A stretch of DNA of 64,000 nt, from contig CBDDAE010000001.1 of the NCBI GenBank assembly GCA_965224795.1, positions 558,001 through 622,000 on the forward strand, in the 5' to 3' direction. The notes under the pieces were generated by a model. The model made no database searches, was not told where the DNA came from, and saw only the letters and a list, made by a program, of their open reading frames with translations. The DNA comes from NVTR01 sp036480115. Lineage in GTDB: Bacteria; Pseudomonadota; Alphaproteobacteria; Rhodobacterales; Rhodobacteraceae. Shown here piece by piece: positions 7,582 through 15,835 of the stretch (its first letter is position 1; the number at the start of each line of letters is the position of its first letter). A program made the translations under genes and the position numbers.

Positions 7582-9516
7582 ATGACAAAAAATACTCAAA
7601 AGGCAACTTGGAGAGCTGCTTTTGGTAATCTTATGGTTGACCAAATTCGCACCCACAACTCATCTCAAACGAAACTTGCCAAAGATATGAATGTGTCCAG
7701 CAGTTTTATTGGTCTTTATATCAATGGTAATAGGGGCCAGCCAGCACACGAAGTTGTTGTTGAAATTTGCCGACGTTTGAAGATCAACAATGAAATGATG
7801 GCGAAATTACCGCCCTACTCAGGACCGATGCACGTTGCTTTGACCCCACAGCAACCTGCCGCTGTGGCCACCAGTACTGAAATAGCTGAACACACTAGGC
7901 AAATCATCGAAGCCATCCAACCAGAGATCGACCATGATATGGCTGTAGCGCGGGCATTGTCGGCACGGACAGCTAATTTTGAAACAATCAACGCAAACAA
8001 ACGGCGTGAACGCGACGCCGCGCTGGATGCCGGACAAACTGACCAAGCAGAAATGATAGCGGCAGAATTGGTAAGAGCAGCAGACCCTGATGCCGCAACG
8101 TTAGAGACACGTCTAGAGCAAATCAGACATACGCAATTCGCCGACCTCGTATCGCTAGCCGCGATCAAAGGCGAAAAACGTGATTATTGCGCAATTGAAA
8201 TTTACGGATGCGCCCTTGCAATAAATTTCGGAATTCCTGAAAACGACCGAAACGCTGCATTGGAAGCGCGTGACCATCTGATCCACGCGTTGGGCCAAAG
8301 TAAACCAAGCCACAACGATGCACTTTCGGTATTTGAGGATGGCTATAACCCACCCTATCAATGGCAGATCTATGCCTCTACCATCCTGATCAATAAGGCC
8401 GATAACTATCAGCAAGCGTTGGAGCATTATCGGGGGCTAGGACTGTTAGGGTTGAAGCCCGACATCGTCACGCTCACTTCACTAATCAAAAAGGCCGACA
8501 CCTATGAACAGGCGCTGGACCATTATCGGGAACTCGTACCGCTGTCGCTTGTACCCAACCTCTTCACCTTTAGCTCGCTGATCAGCAAGGCCGACAGTTA
8601 TCAGAATGTACTTCGCCACTATGGGGAACTGAAGGCGCTGCGGTTGGATCCAAACCTCTTCATCTTAAACGCGATCACCACCAAAGCGGACAGCTATCCA
8701 CAGGCACTGGATCACTACAACGAACTGGAGCCGCTGGGGCTGAAGCCCACTATCTCCATTCTCAACGCACTCATCGCCAAGACCGAAAACTATCAGCAGG
8801 CACTAGATCACTATGGCAAACTAGAACCGTTGGGGCTGAAGCCCGAAGTCTTCACCCTCAACGCACTAATCTCCAAGGCCGACACCTATCTGCAGGCACT
8901 GGACCACTATGGCGAAATGGAGCCACCGGAGCTGAAGCCCACAATCTTCACCCTCTCCTCGTTGATCGCCAAAACCGACAACTATCCGCAAGCGCTGGAC
9001 CATTACGGCGAACTAGAGACTCTGGGGTTGAAGCCCAACGTCTTTACGATCACGGCCCTGATTGTCAAATCCTCAGATTTTAGCCGTGCAAAAAGCCACT
9101 ATGGCGAATTACGCAGGTTTGACATTTCGCCGGACAAGGATGTGCTGACCGAAATGATCCATCTGGCAACGGAATTTTCTGATGCCATGACGTATTTCCG
9201 CATCATGGCGCGCGCAGGCATTCAACCTGATGCGTTCACAATTCAAGTCATGGTGCGAAAAACTAGGGATTATAAAATTCGCCGGGGATTTCTGAAAGGT
9301 ATGCGCGAAACGATGGGCTTCAAACCTGATGTGATCGCATATGGGCAAACTATTGGGATTGCGCCGAATGCTACCACCGCTGGCGAAATTTGTGGATGGA
9401 TGCGCTCAGATAAGGTCCAAATTGATGCCAAGTTTCTAAACATGTTAAGGCGCAAGGAACTATGGAATGAAATTGATGCGTTTGAGGCGGCAGGTCTAGT
9501 GCCCCCCCAGCGTTAG
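7582..9516 (+). CDS. HTH - pentatricopeptide-like repeat protein
   Basis: Protein of 644 residues in three parts. Residues 8-68 look like a Cro/C1-type helix-turn-helix (QTKLAKDMNVSSSFIGLYING). Residues about 95-240 are a helical, charged linker. Residues 261-583 hold ten repeats of the form VTLTSLIKKADTYEQALDHY + RELVPLGLKPD. The proline before the repeat end falls at 293, 325, 357, 389, 421, 453, 485, 517 and 549, exactly 32 residues apart, then 582. The second half of each unit matches helix B of pentatricopeptide (PPR) motifs in sequence and length (EALELFEEM..KGIKPD type), while helix A is about three residues shorter than in the 35-residue PPR. PPR proteins bind single-stranded RNA, one base per repeat, and are mostly organellar; bacterial ones are rare. 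The first part of the gene is richer in A+T than its neighbours. It has no operon partners. TPR is the main alternative, but the xxPD ends and V-x-T-L-N helix A favour PPR. Confidence 0.75.
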   Translation: MTKNTQKATWRAAFGNLMVDQIRTHNSSQTKLAKDMNVSSSFIGLYINGNRGQPAHEVVVEICRRLKINNEMMAKLPPYSGPMHVALTPQQPAAVATSTEIAEHTRQIIEAIQPEIDHDMAVARALSARTANFETINANKRRERDAALDAGQTDQAEMIAAELVRAADPDAATLETRLEQIRHTQFADLVSLAAIKGEKRDYCAIEIYGCALAINFGIPENDRNAALEARDHLIHALGQSKPSHNDALSVFEDGYNPPYQWQIYASTILINKADNYQQALEHYRGLGLLGLKPDIVTLTSLIKKADTYEQALDHYRELVPLSLVPNLFTFSSLISKADSYQNVLRHYGELKALRLDPNLFILNAITTKADSYPQALDHYNELEPLGLKPTISILNALIAKTENYQQALDHYGKLEPLGLKPEVFTLNALISKADTYLQALDHYGEMEPPELKPTIFTLSSLIAKTDNYPQALDHYGELETLGLKPNVFTITALIVKSSDFSRAKSHYGELRRFDISPDKDVLTEMIHLATEFSDAMTYFRIMARAGIQPDAFTIQVMVRKTRDYKIRRGFLKGMRETMGFKPDVIAYGQTIGIAPNATTAGEICGWMRSDKVQIDAKFLNMLRRKELWNEIDAFEAAGLVPPQR

Positions 9517-9519
9517 GCC

Positions 9520-9894
9520 TCACGACTCCACCACCTGCGCCTCTGCCCCAGCACTTACCAACTTTCCAAATTCCGCCATCGCCATGATAATATCGCGCAG
9601 GTTTTGGCCAAGATCGGTCAGTTCATATTCGGTCTTTGGCGGCACCACCGGGTAGATTGTTTTTGCCACAAGTCCGTTATCTATCAGCATATTCAGCCGC
9701 GAAGTCAGGATTTTCGGGCTGATGCCGGTTAGTGCCCGCTGCAATTCGGAAAAGCGTTTTTTGCCGCCCAGTAGTTCAAGCCCTATACGGGTGGTCCATT
9801 TTCCGTCTAAAATACCGGCCGCCACCCGAACCGGGCAACCTTGCGACACCTTATCGGTATAGGTCCGGGTTTCTTTTTTGTTCATCGCTTTCAT
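9520..9894 (-). CDS. HxlR-family transcriptional regulator
   Basis: Winged-helix regulator of 124 residues of the HxlR/DUF24 family, often redox or electrophile sensing. It carries the conserved N-terminal cysteine in VSQGCPVRVAAGILDGKW, the recognition region FSELQRALTGISPKILTSRL and the wing PPKTEYELTDLG. The frame can be extended to a TTG, but ATG with GGAAAG ten bases upstream is preferred. It is divergent from the small membrane protein gene at 9997, and a GTACGTAC palindrome lies between them, so autoregulation and control of that gene are likely (inference). Confidence 0.9.
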   Translation of the reverse strand: MKAMNKKETRTYTDKVSQGCPVRVAAGILDGKWTTRIGLELLGGKKRFSELQRALTGISPKILTSRLNMLIDNGLVAKTIYPVVPPKTEYELTDLGQNLRDIIMAMAEFGKLVSAGAEAQVVES

Positions 9895-9902
9895 TTTAAT
9901 GA

Positions 9903-9928
9903 TACTTTCCAAAAGGTACGTACTTTCC
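9903..9928. promoter_or_regulatory. candidate HxlR operator
   Basis: The octamer GTACGTAC (9916-9923) is a perfect palindrome just upstream of the hxlR-type gene; TACTTTCC occurs twice in direct orientation, 18 bases apart (9903-9910 and 9921-9928). HxlR-family dimers bind such short palindromes in the intergenic space of divergent pairs. Confidence 0.45.
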
Positions 9929-9996
9929 TTTTTATAGTGTAAATTCTATCTCTTGGTCAAGTGCCGCGTTCGGCACATCTGACAAAGGAAAGAACC

Positions 9997-10398
9997 ATGA
10001 CCAAAACAAAAATCGTTTGCTACATCATCGCCGCTTCACAGTTTATATTGGGCGCATTGTTCCTGTTCACGCCGCAATTTTTTATGGAGCTTCAGGGATT
10101 TTCGCCCATCGGCAAAGACATCGGCTATACGCTGTCGATGCTGGCCGGTCGGTTCCTGGTTTACGGGGTTGGCATGATCCTGATCGCGCGCGAACCGGTA
10201 AAATACCGGGTCTGGCTGGACGGTATGATCGCCATTCAGGCCATCGATCTGCTGGGCGGGCTGTATTACACTTTCACCGGTGTCGTCGGGCTGGCCATAT
10301 CCGGCATTGCCATGTTTGATGCGGCTCTGTTCATTGTGCTGTTGCTGTGGATACGTCCAAAGGGGGCCGCGGACGAGATGGAAACCGCAACCGTTTGA
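9997..10398 (+). CDS. four-helix integral membrane protein
   Basis: Protein of 133 residues with four predicted membrane spans: residues about 5-24 (IVCYIIAASQFILGALFLF), 43-62, 72-90 and 95-116. The end, RPKGAADEMETATV, is polar. AAGGAAAG lies before the ATG; an upstream GTG in frame lacks a ribosome site. It is divergent from an HxlR regulator whose candidate operator lies in the shared gap, so it is probably its target. No catalytic motif is visible and the function is unknown. Confidence 0.75.
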   Translation: MTKTKIVCYIIAASQFILGALFLFTPQFFMELQGFSPIGKDIGYTLSMLAGRFLVYGVGMILIAREPVKYRVWLDGMIAIQAIDLLGGLYYTFTGVVGLAISGIAMFDAALFIVLLLWIRPKGAADEMETATV

Positions 10399-10420
10399 AC
10401 CAATCTGCGGTCTAAAATCA

Positions 10421-10451
10421 GGCAATCCGCGCTGGAATGGCGCGGGTTGCC
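10421..10451 (+). terminator. 12-bp stem-loop
   Basis: GGCAATCCGCGC pairs with GCGCGGGTTGCC, with one G-U wobble and a 7-base loop, 22 bases after the membrane protein gene. No strong T run follows, so termination is plausible but not proven. Confidence 0.4.
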
Positions 10452-10616
10452 GATGTCTTGTAATCGAAATTTGGCAATTGGCACCCAAACTGGAAAGTAT
10501 CGCGAAAGTCATATATAGACTGCGGCTATAAATATTTTATCAAGTTATTTTGTCGGACTTCGCGCATTTAGGGATTTCGACAAGTGGTCCATGAATTCTA
10601 GTAAAAAGGATTTTCC

Positions 10617-11111
10617 ATGCCAGAAGATTTGACACCAGTTCTATACGAACCAAATGCGGACTATTTTGAAGCTGAACATCGGGGGAGCTACACGCCGGAC
10701 CCAACTGCGCATAAGGGTGCGATCGTACAGGGCAACGTGATACTGCCTCGTGAAACCCTGATGGGGCACGTGGAAGATTATCTTCCGAAATCATACGCCG
10801 TTCAGATGCTGGTTGGGCCATATTGGCAGGACGTGCAAAGCGTTGTGCCATCAGTAACAATTAACGGATTCCATAGCTCTAATCCGGATCAGGATGATTT
10901 CATGTCTTGGCAAGTGCTATCTCTTTCTTGGGATACTGTCGGACAGCAAGGCCCACACGACGAACTAAGAGTTCGGCTTAAGTTCCGTTTAATTATTTAT
11001 GGCGTGCATGCGCAAATTCATAGGTTGGGCTACTACCTGATGGCCAGCGGACGCCGGCTTGGCGAGGGTGGTCTGAGTAAACCCGGTCCGGTGAAACCAC
11101 AGGGCGGCTAA
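10617..11111 (+). CDS. protein of unknown function
   Basis: Protein of 164 residues that I do not recognise. It has no signal peptide or membrane span. The middle looks beta-rich and aromatic (MLVGPYWQDVQSV, FMSWQVLSLSWDTV, LRVRLKFRLIIYGVHAQIH) and the tail is Gly/Pro-rich. AAGGA stands six bases before the ATG, which supports translation. It follows a 218-base gap with a stem-loop and overlaps the end of the convergent RidA gene by four bases. An isolated accessory gene is likely. Confidence 0.6.
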   Translation: MPEDLTPVLYEPNADYFEAEHRGSYTPDPTAHKGAIVQGNVILPRETLMGHVEDYLPKSYAVQMLVGPYWQDVQSVVPSVTINGFHSSNPDQDDFMSWQVLSLSWDTVGQQGPHDELRVRLKFRLIIYGVHAQIHRLGYYLMASGRRLGEGGLSKPGPVKPQGG

Positions 11112-11593
11112 CCGTCAATCAGCACTTCTGCCTCGATCTCAACGGCTATGCCCATGGGCAATGCGGCCATGCCCACAGCCGAACGGGCGTGGCGGCCAAT
11201 ATCGGGGCCAAAAACCTGCACGATCATATCGGAAAATCCGTTGATCACCGTCGGCTGATTGGCAAACCCGGGGGCGGAATTGACCATCCCAAGGGCTTTG
11301 CACCAACCGGTGATCCGATCCAGTTCACCCAGTTCACGTTTAAGGCTGGCAATCATGCAAAGTGCGGTTCCGGCGGCCAGTTCAACGGCCTGTTCAACAG
11401 TCACATCGCTGCCCACCTGCCCCAATGGGCCAGAAAACTGCCCCTTAGCGTCCAAAGCCGCGCAGCCAGATACAAAGGCGCGGTTGCCGCGAATATTAAC
11501 CCAGGGGAACGGCAGAACCATGCCTTCGGGGATTTGCATTTCAGGGGGTAGGACCAGGCCAAGCTGGTCAATTCGTGCTTCTATTATGCCCAT
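11108..11593 (-). CDS. RidA/YjgF-family protein
   Basis: Protein of 161 residues of the RidA superfamily, cytoplasmic trimers that in many cases hydrolyse reactive enamine/imine intermediates. It belongs to the longer group that begins IEARIDQLGL and has WVNIRGNRAFVSG (residues about 32-44) rather than the short archetypal RidA. The end LPMGIAVEIEAEVLIDG is typical. In archetypal RidA an arginine in this last segment binds the substrate acid; here its position is not clear. TTG and ATG codons upstream are in frame; the chosen ATG matches homologue starts. It converges with the unknown gene on its left. Confidence 0.88.
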   Translation of the reverse strand: MGIIEARIDQLGLVLPPEMQIPEGMVLPFPWVNIRGNRAFVSGCAALDAKGQFSGPLGQVGSDVTVEQAVELAAGTALCMIASLKRELGELDRITGWCKALGMVNSAPGFANQPTVINGFSDMIVQVFGPDIGRHARSAVGMAALPMGIAVEIEAEVLIDG

Positions 11594-11655
11594 GTCGCGC
11601 CCCATACCGGTTGGTTTTGGCAAACCTATCCCAGCTGGGGCGCTTTACAAGGGTG

Positions 11656-12126
11656 TCAGGCGGATTTGAACACCAGAGACACGCCGTTCAGACAGTGGCG
11701 CTTACCAGTGGGGGCCGGGCCGTCATCAAAGATATGGCCAAAATGGCTGCCACAGCGACGGCAATGGGTTTCGGTGCGCACCCGGATTAAAATTCGGTCA
11801 TCCATGGTGCGAATGGCATTGGGAATAGCGTCCCAAAACGACGGCCAGCCTGTACCGCTGTCAAATTTAACAGCCGCCTCATAAACCGGCAAATCGCAGC
11901 CCGCACAATGGTAAGTACCGGCGGCATAGTTTTTATCCAGTGGGCTTGAGCCTGCTTTTTCAGTACCGCCTTTGCGCATCACTTTATATTGGATCGGCGT
12001 CAAAAGCGCCTTCCATTCCGCCTTGGAGCGGGTGATTTCGAAGGTTTCAGCAGCGAACGCCGTCCCTGTGACTGCTGGCAAGGCAATGGCCGCGGTGGAT
12101 AGTTTCAAAAAATTGCGCCGTTTCAT
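11656..12126 (-). CDS. msrB: peptide-methionine (R)-S-oxide reductase, Tat-type signal
   Basis: Reduces the R epimer of methionine sulfoxide in proteins. The SelR domain (residues about 33-154) shows both zinc CxxC pairs (YHCAGCDLP and HCRRCGSHFG), the GTGWPSFW substrate loop, and the catalytic cysteine in RHCLNGVSLVF. The N terminus MKRRNFLKLSTAAIALPAVTG followed by AFA is a twin-arginine signal peptide, so the enzyme is probably exported folded to the periplasm. At 156 residues it is family length plus signal. It is monocistronic, with a 360-base gap to cobS on its other side. Confidence 0.96.
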   Translation of the reverse strand: MKRRNFLKLSTAAIALPAVTGTAFAAETFEITRSKAEWKALLTPIQYKVMRKGGTEKAGSSPLDKNYAAGTYHCAGCDLPVYEAAVKFDSGTGWPSFWDAIPNAIRTMDDRILIRVRTETHCRRCGSHFGHIFDDGPAPTGKRHCLNGVSLVFKSA

Positions 12127-12486
12127 GTCGCGTCTCCTAAATATCGTTCAATTCGTCTTAAGCAAAATCTAACCAACAGGGCAGGTTTTGGATATAGCAC
12201 TCAGGCTTTCGTGATAATTGTTCAACCTGGGGCGTGATTTATGACAGAAAACAGCGCAATTTGTTGCAATATCCGGCCCTGTCTTCTTCTTTTGTTTCAA
12301 ATATCCCCGCCGGAGGCACTTTGAACGCGCAATCACGCGTGAACCTTAACGATCTCTTGCCCCATGAGGGGCACATTTTGACAGCCACCGGTTTCGCGCG
12401 TTGACCTTGGCCAAAATATCCCGCAAAACACCTGTAAGCAGCGGTAATTACCCGCAATCGACACCACCCACACCCCAAGGATTGAT
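12127..12486. other. intergenic region between msrB and cobS
   Basis: Divergent promoter space of 360 bases. It holds one copy of the AAATATCCCCGCCGGAGGC repeat (12283-12319), which also closes a 27-codon open frame beginning at 12241. No riboswitch core, RNA gene or longer protein gene was recognised. Confidence 0.6.
12283..12319 (+). repeat. dispersed CCCCGCCGGAGGC repeat, copy 1
   Basis: CTTCTTCTTTTGTTTCAAATATCCCCGCCGGAGGCAC-type element. The core AAATATCCCCGCCGGAGGC is identical in copies 1, 2 and 5. This copy lies 168 bases upstream of cobS and does not follow a plus-strand gene, unlike the others. Confidence 0.8.
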
Positions 12487-13473
12487 ATGGCAGACGGAAA
12501 TTCAGACATGCAGGTGAAACCAACGGAAGAAATCTCGGTTCGCGACACCTTTGGCATTGACAGCGATATGGTGGTCAAGGGTTTTGCCGACAAAACCGAC
12601 CGGGTGCCTGACATTGACAGCACCTACAAATTTGACCGCGACACCACCCTGGCCATTCTGGCCGGCTTTGCCCATAACCGTCGTCTGATTATTCAGGGCT
12701 ATCATGGCACTGGCAAATCCACCCACATTGAACAGGTGGCAGCGCACCTGAACTGGCCGACCGTTCGGGTTAATCTGGACAGCCATATCAGTCGCATTGA
12801 CCTGATCGGCAAGGACGCTATCAAACTGAAAGACGGCAAGCAGATCACTGAGTTTCAGGAAGGCATCCTACCCTGGGCACTGCGCACCAACACTGCCATT
12901 GTGTTTGATGAATACGACGCCGGGCGCGCTGATGTGATGTTCGTGATCCAGCGGGTGCTGGAACATGACGGCAAGCTGACCCTGCTGGACCAGAACAAAG
13001 TCATCACACCGCACCCATATTTCCGGCTGTTCGCCACGTCCAACACCGTTGGCCTGGGCGACACCACGGGCTTGTATCACGGGGTGCAGCAGATCAATCA
13101 GGCGCAGATGGACCGCTGGTCGATGGTGGCAACGCTGAACTATCTGTCACACGACGCGGAAACCATGATCGTTCTGTCCAAGAACCCAACCTTCAACAAC
13201 GACAAAGGCCGCAAACAGATCGCTCAGATGGTTACTGTCGCCGACCTGACCCGCACAGCGTTCATGAACGGCGACCTTTCAACAGTTATGAGCCCGCGCA
13301 CAGTAATCAACTGGGCCCAGAACACGCAGATTTTTCGTGATGTTGGCTATGCGTTCCGGCTGACATTCCTGAACAAATGCGATGAACTGGAACGTCAGAC
13401 AGTGGCCGAATTCTACCAGCGCTGTTTTGACGAAGAACTGCCGGAAAGTGCGGCCAGTGCGGCGTTGATGTAG
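12487..13473 (+). CDS. cobS: cobaltochelatase subunit CobS
   Basis: AAA+ ATPase of the aerobic cobaltochelatase CobNST, which inserts cobalt into hydrogenobyrinic acid a,c-diamide during cobalamin synthesis. At 328 residues it is the usual length. The Walker A is GYHGTGKST (residues about 74-82) and the Walker B is AIVFDEYD; ATSNTVGLGD is the sensor 1 region. CobS and CobT form stacked hexamers that drive the CobN chelatase. Here cobS and cobT are separated by a small nuclease-like gene eight bases downstream. CobN is not in the window. No cobalamin riboswitch was recognised upstream. Confidence 0.97.
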   Translation: MADGNSDMQVKPTEEISVRDTFGIDSDMVVKGFADKTDRVPDIDSTYKFDRDTTLAILAGFAHNRRLIIQGYHGTGKSTHIEQVAAHLNWPTVRVNLDSHISRIDLIGKDAIKLKDGKQITEFQEGILPWALRTNTAIVFDEYDAGRADVMFVIQRVLEHDGKLTLLDQNKVITPHPYFRLFATSNTVGLGDTTGLYHGVQQINQAQMDRWSMVATLNYLSHDAETMIVLSKNPTFNNDKGRKQIAQMVTVADLTRTAFMNGDLSTVMSPRTVINWAQNTQIFRDVGYAFRLTFLNKCDELERQTVAEFYQRCFDEELPESAASAALM

Positions 13474-13481
13474 GGGGACCC

Positions 13482-13931
13482 GTGATCAGAGCCGCATTTG
13501 CAATAGTTTTTCTACCAGTACTGGTAGCCTGTACAGGCACGGGTGGGCAGGCCCCATCCGGGTCGCCAATACCAAACAGTATTTCGGTGCTTGATGTTAT
13601 TGACGGTGACACGATCGACATCGCCGGCCCTGCTCCGGGACAGGAAATCAGGGTGCGTTTGGTGGGTTATGACACGCCGGAAACCCGTGATTCAGGCTGT
13701 CCGCAGGAATTGGCACTGGGCAATAAGGCCACCCGCCGATTGCAGGCTATTTTACACGATGCCCGCGACATTCGCACCCAGGCACAGGGCAATGACCGCT
13801 ATAACCGCCTGCTTTTGCGTCTAATCATTGACGATCGCTCGCTGGCCAAAATTATGATCGCCGAAGGCCTGGCCGTTCCCTATGATGGTGGCCGCCGCAT
13901 CAACTGGTGCCAAAGACTGGCCCGGTCATGA
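13482..13931 (+). CDS. thermonuclease-family lipoprotein
   Basis: Protein of 149 residues that begins with a lipoprotein signal (MIRAAFAIVFLPVLVAC, lipobox LVAC, Cys17), so it would be anchored in an envelope membrane facing the periplasm. The rest is a compact staphylococcal-nuclease domain: VLDVIDGDTIDI and VRLVGYDTPETRD hold the usual metal and catalytic Asp, Arg and Glu, and GNDRYNRLL the second Arg. It would cleave nucleic acids with Ca2+ (family knowledge). The start is GTG with AGGGGG close upstream. It sits between cobS and cobT and its stop overlaps the cobT start as ATGA, so it is co-translated with them, though no link to cobalamin is known. Confidence 0.85.
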   Translation: MIRAAFAIVFLPVLVACTGTGGQAPSGSPIPNSISVLDVIDGDTIDIAGPAPGQEIRVRLVGYDTPETRDSGCPQELALGNKATRRLQAILHDARDIRTQAQGNDRYNRLLLRLIIDDRSLAKIMIAEGLAVPYDGGRRINWCQRLARS

Positions 13932-15796
13932 CCCAATCTGACAACCCGGCTGATCCGTTCAAAAAGGCCCTGACAGAGGCCACCAAAGTCATGGCCGATG
14001 ATCCGGAACTGGCGGTAACGTTCACGGTCGATCCACCAGGGCTGACGGCTGACACCATCCGCCTGCCTCAGGTATCGCGGCGGATGAAACGCGCAGAAGT
14101 TCTGCTGGCGCGTGGCACAGCGGATGCGTTCGCGCTGCAAAAGAAATACCGCGATGAGGGCACGTTTAACCGCTATTCCCCGCAGGGCCAGCTGGCGCGC
14201 GACATCTATGAAGCCATGGAAACTGCCCGCTGCGAAGCCGTCGGCGCGCGCGACATGCCCGGCACCCACGGCAATATCGACGCCAAGATCGCCCATGAGG
14301 CCGAGCGTAAAGGTTACGCCGACATCAAGAAATCAACGGACGCGCCACTGGCTGTGGCCGCTGGTTATCTGGTGCGCCAACTGGCAACCGGGCAGCCCTT
14401 GCCCAAGGGCGCTGATACCGTCGTGGAACTGTGGCGTGATTTCTTTGAAACCCGCTGCGGCGAAACCCTGGAAAATCTGGATGCGACGCTAAGCGATCAG
14501 GCCGATTTTGCCCGCTTTGCCCGTCAGATCATTGAAGATCTGGGCTACGGCGACCAGTTGGGTGATGACCCTGATATGCAGGACCCGGATCAGGATGAAA
14601 GTGCTGAAACCGAAGATGAAGACCCGGACAATGCCGGAGAGGACGACCAAAGCGAAGGTGATGAGGCCGACGCCAACCCCGAGCAATCCCAGGAAGACAC
14701 TCAGGAAAGTTCTGAGGCGACAGTGTCACTGGATGACATGGCCGACGCCGAAATGGGCGATGAAACCGAAATGCCTGAGGGCGAGGCCCCAATGGAGCCC
14801 CCGGCCCCGGCGCCGTTTTCAGATGCCGACCCGAATTATCAGGTCTACCTGTCGGAATATGATGAGGAAATCAAAGCCGAAGAATTGGCCGAACCTGCCG
14901 AACTGGAGCGTCTGCGCGCCTATCTTGATCAGCAGCTTGAACCGTTAAAGGGCGCGGTGTCGCGCCTTGCCAACAAGTTGCAACGCCGCCTGCAAGCCCA
15001 GCAAAACCGAGCCTGGGAATTTGATCTGGAAGAGGGCACGCTGGATGCCGGTCGGTTGGCCCGGGTCATCGCCAACCCAACCACGCCGCTGTCGTTCAAG
15101 ATGGAACAGGACACCGAATTCAAAGACACGGTGGTGACGCTGCTTTTGGACAATTCCGGCTCTATGCGCGGGCGGCCCATTTCCATTGCCGCCATCTGCG
15201 CCGATGTTCTGGCCCGCACGCTGGAACGCTGTGACGTCAAAGTCGAAATTCTGGGCTTTACCACCCGGGCCTGGAAGGGCGGGCAAGCGCGCGAACAATG
15301 GCTAAGTGCCGGGCGTGAACAACAACCGGGTCGGCTGAACGACTTGCGCCACATCATCTATAAATCCGCCGACGCGCCGTGGCGGCGTACCCGCCCAAAT
15401 CTGGGTCTGATGATGAAAGAGGGCCTGCTAAAGGAAAACATCGACGGTGAAGCGTTGGAATGGGCGCATCGTCGTATTTGCATGCGTCAGGAAGCCCGCA
15501 AAATTCTGATGGTGATCAGCGACGGCGCCCCGGTGGATGACAGCACCCTGTCGGTGAACCCGGCCAATTACCTTGAAAAACACCTGCGCGATGTCATTGC
15601 CATGGTGGAAAAACGCCGCGCCGTGGAACTGCTGGCAATCGGCATTGGCCATGATGTTACCCGATATTATGACCGCGCCGTCACCATTACCGATGTGGAA
15701 CAACTGGCCGGGGCGATGACCGAACAACTGGCCAGCCTGTTTGACAATGACCCACGTGCCAAGGCCCGCATGTTTGGGATAAAACGCGCGTCCTGA
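13928..15796 (+). CDS. cobT: cobaltochelatase subunit CobT
   Basis: Second AAA+-associated subunit of CobNST. Its 622 residues follow the family plan: an N-terminal CobT domain (to about residue 215), a very acidic low-complexity middle (residues about 215-300, rich in Asp and Glu), and a C-terminal von Willebrand A domain with the MIDAS motif DNSGSMRG (residues about 410-417). The MIDAS contacts an integrin-I-like ligand in partner subunits. The start ATG overlaps the stop of the preceding nuclease-like gene (ATGA); an in-frame GTG 21 bases upstream is less likely. A copy of the dispersed repeat follows the stop directly. Confidence 0.96.
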   Translation: MTQSDNPADPFKKALTEATKVMADDPELAVTFTVDPPGLTADTIRLPQVSRRMKRAEVLLARGTADAFALQKKYRDEGTFNRYSPQGQLARDIYEAMETARCEAVGARDMPGTHGNIDAKIAHEAERKGYADIKKSTDAPLAVAAGYLVRQLATGQPLPKGADTVVELWRDFFETRCGETLENLDATLSDQADFARFARQIIEDLGYGDQLGDDPDMQDPDQDESAETEDEDPDNAGEDDQSEGDEADANPEQSQEDTQESSEATVSLDDMADAEMGDETEMPEGEAPMEPPAPAPFSDADPNYQVYLSEYDEEIKAEELAEPAELERLRAYLDQQLEPLKGAVSRLANKLQRRLQAQQNRAWEFDLEEGTLDAGRLARVIANPTTPLSFKMEQDTEFKDTVVTLLLDNSGSMRGRPISIAAICADVLARTLERCDVKVEILGFTTRAWKGGQAREQWLSAGREQQPGRLNDLRHIIYKSADAPWRRTRPNLGLMMKEGLLKENIDGEALEWAHRRICMRQEARKILMVISDGAPVDDSTLSVNPANYLEKHLRDVIAMVEKRRAVELLAIGIGHDVTRYYDRAVTITDVEQLAGAMTEQLASLFDNDPRAKARMFGIKRAS

Positions 15797-15797
15797 T

Positions 15798-15833
15798 TTT
15801 CTTCTTTTCATAAATATCCCCGCCGGAGGCATC
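15798..15833 (+). repeat. dispersed CCCCGCCGGAGGC repeat, copy 2
   Basis: It starts one base after the cobT stop and ends three bases before the pepP-type start codon. Its GGAGG (15825-15829) is six bases from that ATG, so here the repeat itself supplies the Shine-Dalgarno sequence. Confidence 0.85.
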
Positions 15834-15835
15834 CC

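Noticed and set aside
12320..12486. Cobalamin riboswitch ahead of cobS
   Set aside because: Only a GCCACCGG-like string is present; the B12-box and paired core were not found.
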